Made by a program: the position numbers and the translations under genes
The notes under the pieces: model-generated
Databases searched by the model: none
The model's input: the letters and a program-made list of their open reading frames with translations, nothing else
What the model was told of the DNA's origin: nothing
Origin: Stenotrophomonas maltophilia
GTDB taxonomy: Bacteria; Pseudomonadota; Gammaproteobacteria; Xanthomonadales; Xanthomonadaceae
NCBI RefSeq assembly: GCF_023518235.1
Contig: NZ_CP090423.1
Location: 4,047,001 to 4,111,000 of the forward strand
Length of the DNA: 64,000 nucleotides
Direction of reading: 5' to 3'
In this document: in pieces, positions 16,175 to 26,348 of the stretch
Layout: each line of letters starts with the position of its first letter
How positions within the stretch are numbered: position 1 is the stretch's first letter

Positions 16175-17080
16175 ATGCTGCCGCTGGAATCCCTCAATGG
16201 CCTGGTGACCTTCGTCACCACCGCCCGTTCGGGCAGCTTCACCGAAGCCGCCGACGCGCTGGGCATCTCGCGTTCGGCGGTGGGCAAGGCCATCGCGCGG
16301 CTGGAAGCGCGGCTGGGCGTGCGCCTGTTCCACCGCACCACGCGGCGTATCGCGTTGACCACCGACGGCGAGGCGTACTACGCCTCCTGCGCAGCGGCGC
16401 TGGAGGAGATCTCCGCTGCCGAAGCCTGTCTGGGCTCGGCCGGCCTGCCCAGCGGGCGCCTGCGCATCGACATGCCGTCCTCGTTCGGTCGGCTGGTGGT
16501 GCTGCCGGTGCTGCTGCGCTTGTGCCGGCAGTACCCGGACCTGCAATTGACGATGACCTTCACCGATCACTTCGTGGACCCGATCGAGGAGGGCATCGAC
16601 CTGCTGATCCGCTTCGGTGGCCTGCACCAGGCCGAACATCTGGTGGCGCGCCGGCTCGGGCGCCAGCGCCTGGTTACCTGCGCATCGCCGGAGTACCTGC
16701 AGGCGCACGGCACTCCGCAGACCGTGGAGGAACTGGCGCAGCACCGCAGCATCGTCGGCTTCCGCCATGGCCAGCCGGTGGCGTGGCGGGTCGGCAGCGA
16801 TGATGCGGAAGGCACGTTCATCCCCCACGCGACCTACCAGCTCAACGACGGCGACGCGGTGATCGAGGGGGCCATCGCTGGGCTGGGCATCTGCCAGATG
16901 CCCATCTCACTGGTGCGCCGTCATCTGGAGTCCGGCGCACTGCACTCGGTGCTGGACGCGCACATGCAGCGGCATATCGACATCCACGCGCTGTGGCCGC
17001 CAACCCGGCACCTGCGGCCGAAGGTGCGCTACGTGGTGGATGAGTTGACCCGGCTCGCAGGACAGGGCGTGTTCGATTGA
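16175..17080 (+). CDS. LysR family transcriptional regulator (divergent from alkene reductase)
   Basis: A 301-aa LysR protein with an N-terminal HTH (residues 5-65; FTEAADALGISRSAVGKAIARLEARLG) and a ligand domain with MTFTDHFVDPIEEGIDLLIRFG-like sequence (split here as MTFTDHFVDPIEE and GIDLLIRFG). This places it in the large subgroup that usually controls an adjacent oxidoreductase. The ATG at 16175 is preferred over an in-frame GTG at 16166. It probably responds to electrophiles and activates or represses the divergent OYE gene through the dyad at 16144-16158. Confidence 0.9.
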   Translation: MLPLESLNGLVTFVTTARSGSFTEAADALGISRSAVGKAIARLEARLGVRLFHRTTRRIALTTDGEAYYASCAAALEEISAAEACLGSAGLPSGRLRIDMPSSFGRLVVLPVLLRLCRQYPDLQLTMTFTDHFVDPIEEGIDLLIRFGGLHQAEHLVARRLGRQRLVTCASPEYLQAHGTPQTVEELAQHRSIVGFRHGQPVAWRVGSDDAEGTFIPHATYQLNDGDAVIEGAIAGLGICQMPISLVRRHLESGALHSVLDAHMQRHIDIHALWPPTRHLRPKVRYVVDELTRLAGQGVFD

Positions 17081-17112
17081 CCCCGGCGGATTGAGTGCGG
17101 TGGCGGGGTGTG

Positions 17113-17131
17113 TATACTATCCCCCAGTATA
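17113..17131. promoter_or_regulatory. FrmR operator overlapping the frm promoter
   Basis: TATACT-ATCCCCC-AGTATA: inverted TACT/AGTA half-sites around a C-tract, the arrangement known for RcnR/FrmR-type CsoR-family repressors. TATACT (17113-17118) or TATAGT (17128-17133) could be the -10, so repressor binding would occlude RNA polymerase. The site lies 20 bp before the frmR ATG. Confidence 0.75.
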
Positions 17132-17150
17132 GTTCCAAGGTGGCGCCGCC

Positions 17151-18594
<1,444 letters not shown>

Positions 18595-18602
18595 GCCGCG
18601 GC

Positions 18603-18959
18603 ATGGGCTGGCTCGATGCCCTGCGCAGGCCGCGCGCGGACGATCCGCGCGCGGCCCTGGTCGAACCGATCGAGCAGGCGCTGCGTGCGCTGGGCTGGGT
18701 CGAGGGGCCGGTCGGACCGCCGCGTGCGGTGGATTCACCGTTCGGTACCGACGAGATGCCGTTCGAGCACTGGCTGGCGCAGGTGTTCCTGCCCCGCCTG
18801 CACGAAGCCCGTGCCGACGGCCAGTGGCCGCCGCGCAGCCAGGCGGCGGTGGCCGCGTACCGCAACCTGGACGGGCAGCCCGGCGTCGAACCGCTGCTGC
18901 GCCTGCTGTCGCAGCTGGATGAACTGATCAACAAAGGCATCCACGCCGGGCGTGGATAA
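18603..18959 (+). CDS. yqcC: YqcC family protein
   Basis: A 118-aa small protein of the YqcC/DUF446 family, recognised by the segment SPFGTDEMPFEHWLAQVFLPRL and the C-terminal RLLSQLDELI. E. coli yqcC lies beside truC, and the function is unproven. Here it starts 8 bp after frmA and ends 63 bp before fghA, inside the formaldehyde operon. Its last residues (HAGRG) are encoded by a hairpin (18941-18957) at the edge of a SMAG-like repeat, so the 3' end seems shaped by a repeat. Confidence 0.8.
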   Translation: MGWLDALRRPRADDPRAALVEPIEQALRALGWVEGPVGPPRAVDSPFGTDEMPFEHWLAQVFLPRLHEARADGQWPPRSQAAVAAYRNLDGQPGVEPLLRLLSQLDELINKGIHAGRG

Positions 18960-18982
18960 GCCGACCAAGGTCGGCACCTACC
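18941..18982 (+). repeat. SMAG-like hairpins overlapping the yqcC 3' end
   Basis: Hairpin TCCACGC-CGG-GCGTGGA (18941-18957), then GCCGACC-AA-GGTCGGC (18961-18976) and a CTAC end (18979-18982). It lies inside the frm operon between yqcC and fghA and may affect mRNA stability or polarity. Confidence 0.65.
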
Positions 18983-19022
18983 AGAAGCATGCGTGCGCCG
19001 ACGCGCCGCGCAGGAGAACATC

Positions 19023-19853
19023 ATGGAACGCATTGAACACCGCGCCTGCTTCGGCGGCTGGCAGGATGTCTACCGCCACACGTCCACCACGCTGGGCTGC
19101 GACATGCAGTTCGCCGTGTACCTGCCGCCGCAGGCGGCCACGCAGAAGCTGCCGGTGCTGTACTGGCTGAGCGGCCTGACCTGCACCGAACAGAACGTCA
19201 TCACCAAGGCCGGCGCGCAGCGGTACGCGGCCGAGCACGGGGTGATCCTGGTCGCGCCCGACACCAGCCCGCGCGGCGACGAGGTGGCCGATGCCGAAGG
19301 CTACGACCTGGGCAAGGGCGCTGGCTTCTACCTCAACGCCACCCAGCAGCCGTGGGCCAAGCACTACCGCATGCATGACTATGTGGCGCAGGAACTGCCG
19401 GCGCTGATCGAGGCGCACTTCCCGGTGACCGCTGCGCGCGCCATCAGCGGGCACTCGATGGGCGGCCATGGTGCGCTGGTGATTGCCCTGCGCAATCCCG
19501 GCCGCTATCGCAGCGTGTCGGCGTTCTCGCCGATTGTTGCGCCCAGCCAGGTGCCGTGGGGACAGAAGGCGTTCACCGCCTATCTGGGCGCCAACCCGGC
19601 CGACTGGGCGCAGTGGGATGCCTGCGCGCTGCTGGCCACGGCCGAAGAACGGCTGCCGCTGCTGGTGGATCAGGGCGCCGCCGATGAATTCCTGCAGACC
19701 CAGCTGCAGCCCGAGCGCCTGCAGCAGGCCTGCGAGGCCGTTGGCCACCCGCTGACCCTGCGCCTGCAGCCCGGCTACGACCACAGCTACTACTTCATCG
19801 CCAGCTTCATCGGCGAGCACATCGCCCATCACGCCCAAGCGCTGAAGCGTTGA
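19023..19853 (+). CDS. fghA: S-formylglutathione hydrolase
   Basis: A 276-aa alpha/beta-hydrolase of the esterase D family that splits S-formylglutathione to formate and glutathione, completing formaldehyde detoxification. The nucleophile is Ser145 in GHSMGGHG. The remaining triad is probably Asp221 (VDQGAADEF) and His254 (PGYDHSYYF). [16 protein letters not shown] and DTSPRGDEV are family signatures. The ATG at 19023 follows AGGAGAAC. It is the last gene of the operon; a SMAG pair follows. Confidence 0.96.
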   Translation: MERIEHRACFGGWQDVYRHTSTTLGCDMQFAVYLPPQAATQKLPVLYWLSGLTCTEQNVITKAGAQRYAAEHGVILVAPDTSPRGDEVADAEGYDLGKGAGFYLNATQQPWAKHYRMHDYVAQELPALIEAHFPVTAARAISGHSMGGHGALVIALRNPGRYRSVSAFSPIVAPSQVPWGQKAFTAYLGANPADWAQWDACALLATAEERLPLLVDQGAADEFLQTQLQPERLQQACEAVGHPLTLRLQPGYDHSYYFIASFIGEHIAHHAQALKR

Positions 19854-19858
19854 CCCCG

Positions 19859-19932
19859 GTAGAGCCGGGCCTACGCTCGGCTTTCCCTTGGGCCTCCGAC
19901 TGGATGGCAGCCGAGCATGGGCTCGGCTCTAC
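19859..19932. repeat. SMAG inverted pair after fghA
   Basis: GTAGAGCCGGGCCTACGCTCGG at the left and AGCCGAGCATGGGCTCGGCT-CTAC at the right. It separates the frm operon from the GGDEF gene. Confidence 0.85.
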
Positions 19933-20025
19933 GGTTACACGCCGCCTTTTTAGTGGTGGATCACACCATCGTGGCGCCGCCCCGGGCTATCGTGCGCGCG
20001 TACGGCTTTGTGGATCGGGGGATGC

Positions 20026-21471
20026 ATGCCGGTAGTGCTGGCGCTGCTGTATGTGCTCTGCCATGGCCTGGTGCTGACCCTGTGGCCGGGATCGGCGGGT
20101 GCGGGGTCCTTCGTTTTCCTGACCGGCGCCCCCGTGCTGGCCGCAGCGGCCTGCCTGTGGCGTGGTCAGCGCGACCGCGCGGCGCTGGGCTGGCGGGCCA
20201 CGGCGCTGGCCCTGCTGCTGTGGGCCGGCGGCATGGGCGTGAACATGCTCGATGCCCTTGGCGCCGATCGCGCCGACATCACTCCGCGGGTGAGCCTGCT
20301 TCTGTATGTGCTGTACGGCGTGCCGCTGGTGTTCATCCTGGCGCGTGCGCGCCGTGAGCGCTGGTCGATCAGCGTGATCGACGGTGGCATGGCGGCGCTG
20401 CTGGGCGTGCTGTTCTTCGTGCATACGCAGTCGTTCGCCGACCGCATCGATATCGACAACCAGGCCATGGCGAACATGCAGCGCATGTTCGACATCCAGA
20501 ACCTGTGCATCGCCGTCTTTGCGGTGGTGCGCTGGCTGGCCGGCGACGTGCCCGAGCGGCGCAGCTTCTTCCGCGCGCTGGCGCTGTATGCGCTGGTCTA
20601 CCTGGCGGTGGCGTTCTACATCAACCACTACACCGCCGAGCAGTCATTTGGTGCCTACAACGACCTGCTGATCGACCTGCCGTTCCTGCTGTTGGCCGTG
20701 CTGGCGCTGCGCCAGGCACCGGCGCCCGGCTTCGTGCTGCACCCCCGCCTTTCGCGGCTGGTCCAGGCCGGCGGGCCGATCATCCTGCCGCTGCTGCTGC
20801 TGGTGGTCGGCACCCTGGTGGTGGACCACGCGCGATGGCTGGCGGTGGCCGGCTTCGTGGTCGCCACACTGGGCTTCAGCCTGCGCAGTACCGTGCTGCA
20901 GATGGATCTGCTGGAGCGCCAGGCGGGACTGGATGAGCTGGCCCGGCGCGACGGCCTGACCGGGGTGGCCAACCGCCGCGAGTTCGACACGGTGCTGCAG
21001 GCCGAATGGAACCGGGCGCGGCGCAACGGCAGCGAACTGGCCCTGCTGCTGGTCGACATCGACCACTTCAAGGCGTTCAACGACCAGCACGGCCATCCGG
21101 CCGGCGACCGTTGTCTGCAGGCTGTCGCGGCGGTGCTGAAGACAACGGCCGGCCGCGCCGGCGACAGTGTGGCGCGCTACGGTGGCGAGGAATTCGCGGT
21201 GATCGTGTCCGGAAGTGCATTGTCGGGGGTGCTGGCGCTGGCCGAGCGCTTGCGCGAGGCGGTGGAGGCCCTGCCGTTGCCGGAAGGATCGATCAGCATC
21301 AGTGTTGGCGTGGGCTATCTGCATCCGCCCGCGCTGGCCAGCGCCGATCAGCTGTTGGCCGATGCAGACGCCGGCCTGTATGCCGCCAAGCGCGCTGGCC
21401 GCAACCAGGTGATGCTGCACGCGCACGTTCTCGACGATGAGGGCAACGCGCACGGCACCCTGGACTGCTGA
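20026..21471 (+). CDS. Membrane-bound diguanylate cyclase (GGDEF)
   Basis: A 481-aa protein with an N-terminal membrane region of about eight hydrophobic segments (residues 1-295) and a C-terminal GGDEF domain. The active-site motif is GGEEF in ARYGGEEFAVI. An RxxD inhibitory site (RAGD) stands five residues before it, so the enzyme should make c-di-GMP and be feedback-inhibited. VDIDHFKAFNDQHGHPAGD and ADAGLYAAKRAGRN are also family signatures. The membrane part is not a recognised MASE domain to me. No regulator or EAL partner is adjacent. The ATG at 20026 is preferred over an in-frame TTG at 20008. Confidence 0.9.
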   Translation: MPVVLALLYVLCHGLVLTLWPGSAGAGSFVFLTGAPVLAAAACLWRGQRDRAALGWRATALALLLWAGGMGVNMLDALGADRADITPRVSLLLYVLYGVPLVFILARARRERWSISVIDGGMAALLGVLFFVHTQSFADRIDIDNQAMANMQRMFDIQNLCIAVFAVVRWLAGDVPERRSFFRALALYALVYLAVAFYINHYTAEQSFGAYNDLLIDLPFLLLAVLALRQAPAPGFVLHPRLSRLVQAGGPIILPLLLLVVGTLVVDHARWLAVAGFVVATLGFSLRSTVLQMDLLERQAGLDELARRDGLTGVANRREFDTVLQAEWNRARRNGSELALLLVDIDHFKAFNDQHGHPAGDRCLQAVAAVLKTTAGRAGDSVARYGGEEFAVIVSGSALSGVLALAERLREAVEALPLPEGSISISVGVGYLHPPALASADQLLADADAGLYAAKRAGRNQVMLHAHVLDDEGNAHGTLDC

Positions 21472-21509
21472 GACCGACCGGCCAGCCCCACACCCGCGCT
21501 GGCGCGGGC

Positions 21510-21980
21510 TCATCGCTGCCGGTGCCAGCCGGCCGGATCCAGCAGCCGCAGCCCGACCGGCGACAGCGAGCGTGGCCGCAGGTGCAGGTTCGCCGCCTGC
21601 ACCGCCTGGGCGCAGCGCGCCAGCTGCAGACGCAGCGGCGCCAGCGGGTCGTCCGCGCGCGGGCGCGCACGCCGCCACTGGGCGATGCGCAGCAGGCAGA
21701 CCAGCAGGTCCAGTTCGCTGGCCGCGATGAACGGGGAGCCGGGCCGCAGCAGGTCGATCGGCGCCGAAGGTGTGGTCAGCAGCGGCAACAAGCCCAGAAA
21801 CGCATCGCAGCCCTGCCGGTCCAGGCCGAGATCGCCAAGGCCGATGAGGCCCTCGGCCCGCAGGCCAGGCTCGCGCAGCTGGCGGATCGCCGCCAGCAGC
21901 GCCTGCTCGCCGTGGCCGAACTGACGACCGAAGGCGCGGTAGCTGACCCGGGTGGGGAACAACGGAGCGCGGGAGGCCAT
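21510..21980 (-). CDS. Conserved hypothetical protein next to the UspA gene
   Basis: A 156-aa protein that I do not recognise. It starts 5 bp after the UspA stop on the same strand, so the two are almost certainly co-transcribed. It is Leu/Ala/Arg-rich with no signal peptide or membrane segment. The N-terminal part (YRAFGRQFGHGEQALL) and the central GRLxxLL-like repeats look helical. Codon third positions are strongly GC-biased, as in real genes here. Confidence 0.6.
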   Translation of the reverse strand: MASRAPLFPTRVSYRAFGRQFGHGEQALLAAIRQLREPGLRAEGLIGLGDLGLDRQGCDAFLGLLPLLTTPSAPIDLLRPGSPFIAASELDLLVCLLRIAQWRRARPRADDPLAPLRLQLARCAQAVQAANLHLRPRSLSPVGLRLLDPAGWHRQR

Positions 21981-21985
21981 GGCCG

Positions 21986-22432
21986 CTAGCCGTGCCGGTC
22001 GCGGGTTTCCACCAGCACCGGGCAGGGCGCGTGGTCGATGGTCCATTGCCCGACCGAAGGTTCGAACAGGCGTTCCAGGCGCGACAGGTGGCGATGGCCG
22101 ATCACGATCAGGTCGCACTTCAGGCGCCGGGCCTGGTCGCTGATGACTTCGCCGGGTTCGCCGGAGGGGATCTGCGCGATGGCATCGACGCCGCGTTCGC
22201 GCAGCTCGGCCAGCGCTTCGGCCAGCACCGCTTCGGCGCGTGAGCGCTGGCGGGCGGCTTCCGGGTACTCGATGCGGTCGGCTTCGCTGGCATCGGCGGC
22301 CAGCGTGAATTCGGGGTCGAGCACGCACAGCAGGTGCAGGCGGCTGCGCGGGCCGGCGACGGCTGCGGCCAGGTCCAGCACGCGCGCGTGCTGGGGGCCG
22401 CCATCGAGGGCGACCAGCAGGGTGTTGAACAT
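21986..22432 (-). CDS. Universal stress protein, UspA family
   Basis: A 148-aa single-domain Usp fold: LLVALDGGPQHARVLDLA at the start, LHLLCVLD, and DLIVIGHRHLSRLERLFEPS near the end. The usual ATP-binding loop is G-2x-G-9x-G-S/T. Here the second Gly is His (GHRH) and the last part reads SVGQWT, so ATP binding may be altered. The ATG at 22432 was chosen as the start of homology. It is divergent from a LysR gene and followed within 5 bp by an unknown partner gene. Confidence 0.85.
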   Translation of the reverse strand: MFNTLLVALDGGPQHARVLDLAAAVAGPRSRLHLLCVLDPEFTLAADASEADRIEYPEAARQRSRAEAVLAEALAELRERGVDAIAQIPSGEPGEVISDQARRLKCDLIVIGHRHLSRLERLFEPSVGQWTIDHAPCPVLVETRDRHG

Positions 22433-22573
22433 GGGTGTCTCCTTGGCAGGCCGGGGATGGTCGCTCATGCCGCGCCGCGCACCCATGCCGTGTGGTGCAG
22501 GCAATGCGTGCATGGTACGCAATCGACTTTGACCGAGAGTGTCGTAGAGTCATTCCACCTGTTGGAGACTGCC

Positions 22574-23482
22574 ATGCCCCTGCCCGACCTCAACCTGCTG
22601 CTGGCCCTGGATGTCCTGCTGGACGAAGGCAGTGTCGCCGGGGCGGCCCGGCGCATGAACCTGAGCGCGCCGGCCATGAGCCGCACCCTGGGGCGGATCC
22701 GCGACGCGCTGGGCGACCCGGTACTGGTACGCGCCGGCCGCGGCCTGGCGCCGACCCCGCGCGCGCTGGAACTGCGCGAGCAGGTGCGCGACGTGATCGA
22801 GCAGGCCCATCGGGTGTTCAACGATGGGCGTGAGGTGGACATCCAGACCCTGGAACATACCTTCAGCATCCGCGCCAACGACGTGTTCATCGGCAGCTAC
22901 GGTGGCCGCCTGCGCGAAGTGTTCCGCCAGCAGGCGCCACGTTGCACGCTGCGGTTCATGCCCGAAGGTGACTCCGACGATGACGCGATGGTGCAGGGCC
23001 GGATCGACCTGTATATCAGCACTGCCGGCAAGCATACGCAGGAAACCAAGGTCCAGAACCTGTTCACCACGGCACTGCTCGGCGCAGCCCGCGAGGATCA
23101 TCCGCTGTTCGACGGCGATATCACTGCAGAGCGGTTTGCCGCCTGCGACCACATCGCCGTCTCGCGGCGCGGCATCGCGCATGGGCCGATCGACGACGAA
23201 CTGGCACAGTTGGGCCTGCGGCGGCGGGTCGCGATGGTCATCCCCACCTTCCACGGTGCGATCTTCGCCGCAGCCTCCTCGGACCTGGTGCTGCCGCAGA
23301 TGCCCAGCGTGATGCTCGATCGGATTGCCTACATGGGACTGCCACTGCGCATGTTCCCGCTGCCGGTGCCAGTACGCACGGTGGCGCTGGTGCAGGCCTG
23401 GCATCCGCGCATGGACAACGACCCAGCGCACCGTTGGCTGCGCCGTACGATCAAGAGCATGTGCGACGCCGACGCGTTGTAG
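22574..23482 (+). CDS. LysR family transcriptional regulator of the efflux operon
   Basis: A 302-aa LysR protein of the NodD/NahR-like branch: LPDLNLLLALDVLLDEGSVAGAARRMNLS (split as LPDLNLLLALDVLL and GSVAGAARRMNLS) with the HTH at residues 5-65, SIRANDVF mid-protein, and a C-terminal WHPRMDNDPAHRWLR block. It is co-directional with and 245 bp upstream of the MFS-HlyD-outer membrane efflux operon, so it is the likely regulator. Its TAG stop lies in a SMAG-like GTAG (TTG-TAG-CGTCGAGC). Confidence 0.88.
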   Translation: MPLPDLNLLLALDVLLDEGSVAGAARRMNLSAPAMSRTLGRIRDALGDPVLVRAGRGLAPTPRALELREQVRDVIEQAHRVFNDGREVDIQTLEHTFSIRANDVFIGSYGGRLREVFRQQAPRCTLRFMPEGDSDDDAMVQGRIDLYISTAGKHTQETKVQNLFTTALLGAAREDHPLFDGDITAERFAACDHIAVSRRGIAHGPIDDELAQLGLRRRVAMVIPTFHGAIFAAASSDLVLPQMPSVMLDRIAYMGLPLRMFPLPVPVRTVALVQAWHPRMDNDPAHRWLRRTIKSMCDADAL

Positions 23483-23727
23483 CGTCGAGCCTGCCCGACC
23501 ACTTCTGCTCGACTCCATGAAAAGGCATTCGATGGAGCGCGGGCACGCCGTGCGCCTCGAAGCGGCAATCCATGGAGCGCGGCAACCCGTGCGTCTGGTG
23601 CACGACTGGCATTTCACCCACGCCATTTTTCGCAGCTGTGGGCCTGCCTAGACTGCGCTCCCCACATTCACCGAGCGCACGCCATGTCGCTTCATCTGCC
23701 GTGCGCTGCACGGATCGGTCCGCACCC
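23483..23727. promoter_or_regulatory. Promoter region of the efflux operon with direct repeats
   Basis: A gene-free gap of 245 bp. After a SMAG-like half-element (23479-23514) come two imperfect direct repeats of ATGGAGCGCGG-CA-CC-CGTGCG, at 23532-23554 and 23572-23593, 40 bp apart. They could be paired regulator sites. TAGACT at about 23650 is a possible -10. Confidence 0.4.
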
Positions 23728-25242
23728 ATGAGCGCGATCACCCTGCCACAGGCCCCGGCAGTCCCCGCTGCCCCCGCGTTCGATCGCCGCATCGTGGTCG
23801 GGCTGTGCGGTGTGCTGCTGGTGGTCTTGCTGTCGGGATTCAACGAGAACGTCACCAAGGTCGCGCTGGCTGACATCCGCGGCGCGATGGGGTTCAGCGT
23901 CGATGACGGCAACTGGATCACCGGCATCTACAGCGCCATGTCAGTCAGCGCGATGGCCTTCGCGCCCTGGTGCGCGGCCACCTTCTCGCTGCGCCGCTTC
24001 GGCTTGGTGATGATCGGCGCCTTCATGCTGCTGGGTGTGCTGTGCCCGCTGGCGCCGAACCTGCCGACCTTCCTGCTGCTGCGCGCGTTGCAGGGCCTGT
24101 CTGGCGGTGCCCTGCCTCCGCTGCTGATGAGCGTGGCGCTGCGCTTCCTGCCCCCGGGTATCAAGCTGTACGGCCTGGCAGGCTATGCGCTCACCGCCAC
24201 GTTCGGGCCGAGCATGGGCACGCCGCTGGCCGCGCTGTGGGTGGAGCACGCGGGTTGGCAGTTCGCGTTCTGGCAGATCGTGCCGTTCTGCGTGGCCGGC
24301 ATGGTGATGGTCGGCTGGGGCCTGCCGCAGGACCCGATGCGCCTGGAGCGCTTTGCCCAGTTCAACGGTGTGGGCCTGGCCCTGGGGCTGCCGGCGCTGG
24401 TGATGCTGGTGCTGGGCCTGACCCAGGGCGCACGCCTGAACTGGTTCGATTCACCGCTGATCACGGTGTTGCTGGGCGGCGGCAGCGGCCTGCTGGTGTT
24501 GTTCTTCATCAATGAATGGTTCCACCCGCTGCCGTTCTTCAAGCTGCAACTGCTGGCCCATCGCAATCTCGGCTATTCGCTGGTCACCTGCGTGGGCGTG
24601 CTGTTCGTGCTGCTGGCGGTCATCTCCATCCCCTCCGGGTTCCTGGCCAGCGTGCAGGGCTACCGCCCGTTGCAGACCGCGCCGCTGTTGTTGTGGTTGG
24701 CGCTGCCGCAGGTCATTGCGCTGCCGCTGGTGGCTGCCCTGATGAACCTGCGAGTGGTGGACTGCCGCTGGGTGCAGGCGGCCGGGCTGTTGCTGCTGGC
24801 GGCGGCGTGCTTCATCGGCGCGCACCTGGATGTGCAGTGGAACCGTGACACCTTCCTGTGGGTGCAGCTGCTGCAGGTCGTGGCGCAGCCGATGGCGGTA
24901 CTGCCGTTGCTGTTGCTGGCCACCACTGGCCTGGCGCCGCAGGACGGTCCCTATGCCTCGGCCTGGTTCAACACCGTCAAAGGCTTTTCGGCGGTGTTCG
25001 CCGGTGGCGTGCTCGATGCGGTCGGGCAGTCACGGCGTCACCTCCATTCGACCGCGCTGGTCGACCACCTGGGCAACCAGCCGTGGTTGCCGGCCAGCGC
25101 CGATCTGCCCGCGCGCCTGCACGCCCAGGTGCAGGCGCTGACCTCGGCGGACCTGTACTGGCTGGTGGCGCTGGTAGCTCTGGGCTGCCTGCCGCTGCTG
25201 CCGTGGGCAACCCGTGTCCATCCGCCACGTGCTGTGGCCTGA
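23728..25242 (+). CDS. MFS multidrug transporter, DHA2/EmrB-like
   Basis: A 504-aa inner-membrane protein with about 14 hydrophobic segments (DHA2, 14-TM drug:H+ antiporter). Visible are the N-terminal FNENVTKVALADIRGAMG, GNWITGIYSAMSVSAM, the LLRALQGLSGGALPPLLMS motif of helix 4-5 and GPSMGTPLAALW of motif C type. It is first in a three-gene tripartite pump and is followed by the membrane fusion protein after 23 bp. The usual EmrAB order (fusion protein first) is inverted. The start at 23728 is the ATG before the first TM segment. Confidence 0.9.
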   Translation: MSAITLPQAPAVPAAPAFDRRIVVGLCGVLLVVLLSGFNENVTKVALADIRGAMGFSVDDGNWITGIYSAMSVSAMAFAPWCAATFSLRRFGLVMIGAFMLLGVLCPLAPNLPTFLLLRALQGLSGGALPPLLMSVALRFLPPGIKLYGLAGYALTATFGPSMGTPLAALWVEHAGWQFAFWQIVPFCVAGMVMVGWGLPQDPMRLERFAQFNGVGLALGLPALVMLVLGLTQGARLNWFDSPLITVLLGGGSGLLVLFFINEWFHPLPFFKLQLLAHRNLGYSLVTCVGVLFVLLAVISIPSGFLASVQGYRPLQTAPLLLWLALPQVIALPLVAALMNLRVVDCRWVQAAGLLLLAAACFIGAHLDVQWNRDTFLWVQLLQVVAQPMAVLPLLLLATTGLAPQDGPYASAWFNTVKGFSAVFAGGVLDAVGQSRRHLHSTALVDHLGNQPWLPASADLPARLHAQVQALTSADLYWLVALVALGCLPLLPWATRVHPPRAVA

Positions 25243-25265
25243 CCCTTACCCGCAAGGACTCCCCC

Positions 25266-26348
25266 ATGAGCCTCAACAAGACAATCCTCAACACCGGCCT
25301 TGCACTGGGCGTGCTGGCTCTGGCCATCGGCGGCTGGCTGCTGCTGCGCGACGGGCGCTACCAGCGCACCGACAATGCCTACGTCAATGCCGATTTCACC
25401 GTGGTCGCACCGAAGGTGGCCGGCTTCGTCAGTACCGTGGATGTGCAGGACAACCAATCGGTAAAGGCCGGCGACGTGCTCGCCCGCATCGACGACCGTG
25501 ACTACCAGGTGGCACTGCAGGCGGCACGTGCTGACCTCGCCAATGCCCGCGCGCAGCTGGCCAATGCGCAGGCCGCACTGGCCCAGCAGGATTCGCTGAT
25601 CGAGCAGGCCAGGGCCAGTGTCGATGTCAGCCGTTCCGAACTGACCCTGGCCAGTGCCGACCAGCAGCGTTACCGCGAGCTGGCCCGTGATGGCGCCGGC
25701 ACCGTGCAGAACGCACAGCAGGCACAGTCGAAGCAGGCAGTGGCCAGTGCGCATCTGCAGCAGGGCCAGGCCGCGCTGTCGACCGCGCGCCAGCGCACCA
25801 ACATCCTGACGGCCGGTGTGCAGGCCGCGCAGGCTGCCGTGCAGCGCGCGGAAGCGGCGCAGGCTCGCGCCGAACTGGATCTTTCGCACACCGTGCTGCG
25901 CGCACCGATCGAAGGCATGGTCGGTCGTCGCGCGGTTCGCGTCGGTGCCTACCTCACGCCGGGCACGCCGGTGGCGGCGGTGGTGCCGCTGCAGCGCGCC
26001 TTCGTGGTCGCCAACTTCCAGGAAACGCAGATGACCCGCATGCAGGCCGGCCAGCAGGTCGAGCTGACGGTGGACGTGTTCCCCGGCAAGCCGTTGCGTG
26101 GCCACATCGACAGCATCGCCCCGGCCACCGGCGTCACCTTCGCCGCCGTCGCACCGGAGAATGCCACCGGCAACTTCACCAAGGTGGTGCAGCGCATTCC
26201 GGTGAAGATCGTGCTGGAGCCGGGCCAGCCGTTGCTGGACAAGCTGCGCGCCGGCATGTCGGTGGAGGCCAGCGTCGACCTGGACAGTCGTGCGCGCGCC
26301 CAGAACGCGCAGCGTGCTGCGGGCCCTGCGGCCGGGGAGGGCGCATGA
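25266..26348 (+). CDS. HlyD/EmrA-type membrane fusion protein
   Basis: A 360-aa periplasmic adaptor with one N-terminal TM segment (residues 8-27), a biotinyl-lipoyl half-motif (RTDNAYVNADFTVVAPKVAG), an Ala/Gln-rich coiled-coil hairpin (about residues 85-205), the second lipoyl half (LRAPIEGMVGRRAVRVGAYL) and a beta-barrel domain. It links the MFS pump to the outer-membrane channel. The stop overlaps the ATG of the next gene (ATGA). Confidence 0.92.
   Translation: MSLNKTILNTGLALGVLALAIGGWLLLRDGRYQRTDNAYVNADFTVVAPKVAGFVSTVDVQDNQSVKAGDVLARIDDRDYQVALQAARADLANARAQLANAQAALAQQDSLIEQARASVDVSRSELTLASADQQRYRELARDGAGTVQNAQQAQSKQAVASAHLQQGQAALSTARQRTNILTAGVQAAQAAVQRAEAAQARAELDLSHTVLRAPIEGMVGRRAVRVGAYLTPGTPVAAVVPLQRAFVVANFQETQMTRMQAGQQVELTVDVFPGKPLRGHIDSIAPATGVTFAAVAPENATGNFTKVVQRIPVKIVLEPGQPLLDKLRAGMSVEASVDLDSRARAQNAQRAAGPAAGEGA

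Noticed and set aside
20008..20025. TTG start six codons upstream for the GGDEF protein
   Set aside because: The ATG at 20026 directly begins the first hydrophobic segment; the TTG extension adds only WIGGC-type residues of no evident function.
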